A program made the translations under genes and the position numbers. DNA of 44,802 nucleotides from an uncultured Clostridia bacterium (GTDB taxonomy: Bacteria; Bacillota; Clostridia; UBA1381), in assembly GCA_947627795.1 (NCBI GenBank), contig CANQXJ010000012.1, positions 1 to 44,802 on the forward strand. Reading direction: 5' to 3'. The notes under the pieces were generated by a model. The model ran no database searches, had not been told where the DNA came from, and was given only the letters and a program-made list of their open reading frames with translations. Positions 42,569-44,802 of this stretch are shown one piece after another (within the stretch, counting starts at the first letter, position 1; each line of letters begins with the position of its first letter).

Positions 42569-42730
42569 CTATTCTGTTTTGTTTTGCTCATATAGCTGCT
42601 GTAGGAGATTTTGGACGTCATCGTCGAGCAGGTATTTGAGATTGAGTTTCTGTTGTTCTGTTGGGTGGACGTGCAGATTGGTCTCTATGAAGCGTAGGAT
42701 GCGGTGGTAGGTGTTGTTTACTCTGTCCAT
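42569..42730 (-). CDS. Small 53-residue protein of unknown function
   Basis: I do not recognise this protein. It starts MDRVNNTYHRILRF and is polar with helical character and a C-terminal leucine/glutamine-rich stretch (DDDVQNLLQQLYEQN). A GGAAGG site lies 7 nt before the ATG, within the end of nrdG; the two genes overlap by 13 nt. This layout suggests translational coupling to nrdG. Confidence 0.55.
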   Translation of the reverse strand: MDRVNNTYHRILRFIETNLHVHPTEQQKLNLKYLLDDDVQNLLQQLYEQNKTE

Positions 42731-43254
42731 AGATGTACCTTCCAGTCGTCTTTGACGGATGCCGCCACGTCTATTACTCGCTGATTACTGCTTCCGCGCC
42801 ATTTGAGTTTGTAGTCTTTGAGAGAGTCAACGTATCTGCCGTCTACCAGTATATCACATAGCTGTACAATATAGAGTCGTATTATCCTGCTGGCAATAGA
42901 ATCCTCAAAGACATATGATAATAATTCCTCCCACGTGTAGCCGGTGTATAACCATACTTTTTTTGAGTCGCCAAAGCGACTGCGGATGTTTCTCAATAAT
43001 GTCCAGATGGCATATATGTTTTCTTCGGCTAACGGTTCGCCACCCAAGATGCTGATACGTTTGATTTGCGGCTTATCGGCTAAATCTAAGAACTTGTCGG
43101 CAATCTCGTCCGTCCATTCTTTACCGCCGTTAAAATCCCATGTTTCGGAATTGAAACAGTTGGGGCAGTGGAAATGGCAGCCCTGCACAAACAGGGCTAC
43201 GCCAATTCCTTCGCCGTTACTTATATCCATTTTCCGCATTTGCGCATATCTCAT
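42718..43254 (-). CDS. nrdG: Anaerobic ribonucleotide reductase activating enzyme
   Basis: NrdG is a radical-SAM enzyme that makes the glycyl radical on NrdD. The 178-aa protein has the cluster motif C26HFHCPNC33 (C-x3-C-x2-C) and the SAM-binding GGEP in SILGGEPLAEENI. TGYTWEELL is also typical. AAGGAG lies 5 nt before the ATG. The start overlaps the original nrdD stop as ATGA (43251-43254). The protein looks intact although its usual partner in this window lacks the glycine site. Confidence 0.93.
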   Translation of the reverse strand: MRYAQMRKMDISNGEGIGVALFVQGCHFHCPNCFNSETWDFNGGKEWTDEIADKFLDLADKPQIKRISILGGEPLAEENIYAIWTLLRNIRSRFGDSKKVWLYTGYTWEELLSYVFEDSIASRIIRLYIVQLCDILVDGRYVDSLKDYKLKWRGSSNQRVIDVAASVKDDWKVHLWTE

Positions 43255-44758
43255 ATGATCTCCTTGTGTACGTGGTCGTCAATATGAACGTAGCGTTCCT
43301 TGATTGCCATAGGATTGGAGCCACATCAGATAACGTGCCCTCTAATCGTTTGTGCCTGTACTGGAGAGCCTTATGACAAAGCTCTGCGCGTTCCTCAAAG
43401 GTGTTCCAGAATTCGTCCATGTCGCCTCCCGACGACAGAGCTATGTCTACAAGGTTGATTGTTACAACGCCTTGATTGAACCTTCCGTAATATTTCGGCT
43501 TACCGTTTTCGTCTACATAGGGAGTGAGGAAACTTCGACAACCCATACAGGGATAGCAATTACCGTTGCCATTTGAGTCGATTTTGAGTTTTAACATCAT
43601 CTTTTCAGATATGTAATCAGGCACCAAATGCTTCGCAGTACACTTCGCCGCAAGCTCTGTAAGATACCAGTACGGCGAGTTTTCATAGATGTTATCTTCT
43701 TCAAGTACATAAATCAGCTTTGGAAACGCAGGAGTTACCCACGCGCCCACTTCGTTCTTGACGCCTTCAATACGCTGCTTCAGAGTTTCTTCTATAATAA
43801 TAGCGAGGTCTTTTTTGGTCTGTTGGTCAGAGACTTCGTTGAGGTACATGAACACTGTCAGGAACGGCGATTGACCATTGGTTGTCATAAGAGTGATAAC
43901 CTGATATTGAATAGTCTGGACGCCTCTGCGGATTTCCTCGCGTACTCGACGCTCAGTGATTTCATTTATCTGAGCCTCGCTTGCACCGTCCATGCCCATC
44001 ATGTCTTTAATCTCATATTCAACTTCCTTACGGATTTTCTTTCGGCTAACGTCTACGAACGGTGCTAAATGCGACAGCGTTATGCTTTGTCCACCATACT
44101 GGCAACTCGCCACCTGAGCGATAATCTGCGTGGCTATATTACAAGCCGTAGCAAAGGAATGAGGTTTCTCAATCATTGTGCCGCTTATGACCGTACCGTT
44201 CTGGAGCATATCTTCGAGATTCACCAAGTCGCAGTTATGGAGTGTACGCTGACCGAAATAGTCCATGTCATGGAAGTGGATTATTCCTTCGTCATGCGCT
44301 TGAACTATATCGGGCGGAAGCAGGCAACGCCTTGTAATATCCTGACTGGTTATGCCCGCCATATAATCTCGCTGTGTCGTCACAAGAGTGGCATTCTTAT
44401 TTGAATTCTCGTTCTGCCAGTAATCGCTCTCACCGTCGAGAAGTTCTTGTATCTCGTTATCGGTGGTATTGGCGTTATTGCGCTGAAACTCTCTGACGCT
44501 GCGATATCCCTCATAAGCTCTGGCTGTAAGTTTTTGTCGCTTGGCTATCAGTTTATCAAAGACAAGCTGCTCGATTGTGTAGATGTCGAGTTCATCCTTG
44601 TTCTGATTTTCGTTATAAATTTCATCGGCTATGTCTTCGGCTATTTTCTGTTTGACAATGCCGCTTCCATTTTGCATAGCCTTTAAGATTGCATTGACAA
44701 TTTTACTCTTGTCAAAATCTACCGTTTCACAATTTCTCTTTACTACTTTCACTGTCAT
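43251..44758 (-). pseudogene. nrdD: Class III ribonucleotide reductase with internal deletion
   Basis: NrdD reduces ribonucleoside triphosphates under anaerobic conditions. Residues 1-90 are an ATP-cone and the catalytic barrel follows (HDMDYFGQRTLHNCDLVNL, TTNGQSPFLTV, NGNCYPCMGCRSFLTPY, FNQGVVTINLVDIAL). The family sequence continues to DVAPILWQ (about residue 485) and then fails; the open frame runs 28 nonsense residues into nrdG, to 43217. In another frame the authentic tail IKERYVHIDDHVHKEII reaches a TGA at 43251-43253 that overlaps nrdG by 4 nt. About 200 codons, including the Cys4 zinc site and the glycyl-radical motif, are missing between. GGAGGA precedes the ATG. Confidence 0.88.
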
Positions 44759-44776
44759 TCCTCCTGCTGTGCCTTC

Positions 44777-44802
44777 CTAAATCTCATCCTTCAACACGTA
44801 AG
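44777..44802 (-). CDS. Possible 3' end of an upstream gene
   Basis: On the minus strand a frame reads YVLKDEI to a TAG at 44777-44779, about 18 bp before the nrdD ATG. It may be the end of the preceding gene of the element; the window edge prevents any assignment. Confidence 0.25.

Noticed and set aside
43217-43303. The last 28 residues of the nrdD open frame as real protein
   Set aside because: They are out of frame with the authentic NrdD tail and run into nrdG; they look like post-deletion nonsense.
1-44802. CRISPR arrays, tRNA or rRNA genes
   Set aside because: No regularly spaced repeats, cloverleaf sequences or rRNA-like stretches were seen on either strand.

Overview
The window looks like chromosome of an anaerobic, endospore-forming member of the Clostridia, probably an uncultured gut or fermenter species of moderate GC. 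The evidence is sporulation genes (spoIVB, spoIIQ, a ctpB-type and a dacF-type gene), Gram-positive wall genes (ddl, murI, an SLH-domain protein), mecA, a sodium-pumping biotin decarboxylase cluster and a class III (oxygen-sensitive) ribonucleotide reductase. Assignments rest on motif and sequence recognition by eye; no database search was run.

Layout. 1-6200: spoIVB diverges from pcrA; a membrane-anchored GH26-like protein and xerD follow on the minus strand. 6400-12200 (minus): an SLH/glucosaminidase protein, a D-Ala-D-Ala carboxypeptidase, the serine operon serC-serA and mecA. 12377-13216 (plus): spoIIQ. 13249-16077 (minus): proC-larB-GH28, with a 159-bp mobile-repeat-like element (16107-16265) directly upstream. 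16321-21466 (minus): five genes for a Na+-translocating biotin decarboxylase/transcarboxylase. 21830-26099 (plus): yhbY-nadD-yqeK-rsfS-leuS from a perfect consensus promoter. 26422-30206 (plus): ddl-murI-DUF1934-ctpB. 30367-34650: a nitroreductase diverges from an Orn/Lys/Arg-decarboxylase-family gene and recD2. 34720-36715 (minus): ECF sigma factor and its DUF4179 partner. 36830-40446 (minus): the de novo NAD operon nadA-nadB-nadC-niaR, with a palindromic NiaR-type operator over its promoter.

From 40536 to the right edge lies the end of an integrated element: tyrosine integrase, excisionase, dUTPase, a 53-residue ORF, nrdG and nrdD. It starts five bases from the NiaR-type operator. Two of its genes are broken in informative ways. 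The dUTPase is split by one extra base in a run of seven G/C, and nrdD has lost about 200 internal codons, including the glycyl-radical region, while keeping its original last codons and the stop/start overlap with nrdG.

The strongest leads are the nrdD deletion, the dUTPase homopolymer frameshift, the terminal-inverted-repeat element (a second copy's end supplies the spoIVB stop codon, and the internal copy probably carries the promoter of proC-larB-GH28), the short NadB whose tail holds a 3 x 21-bp tandem repeat, and the cluster carrying both 12S-type and 5S-type carboxyltransferases on one biotin carrier and sodium pump. No rRNA, tRNA or CRISPR array was seen.
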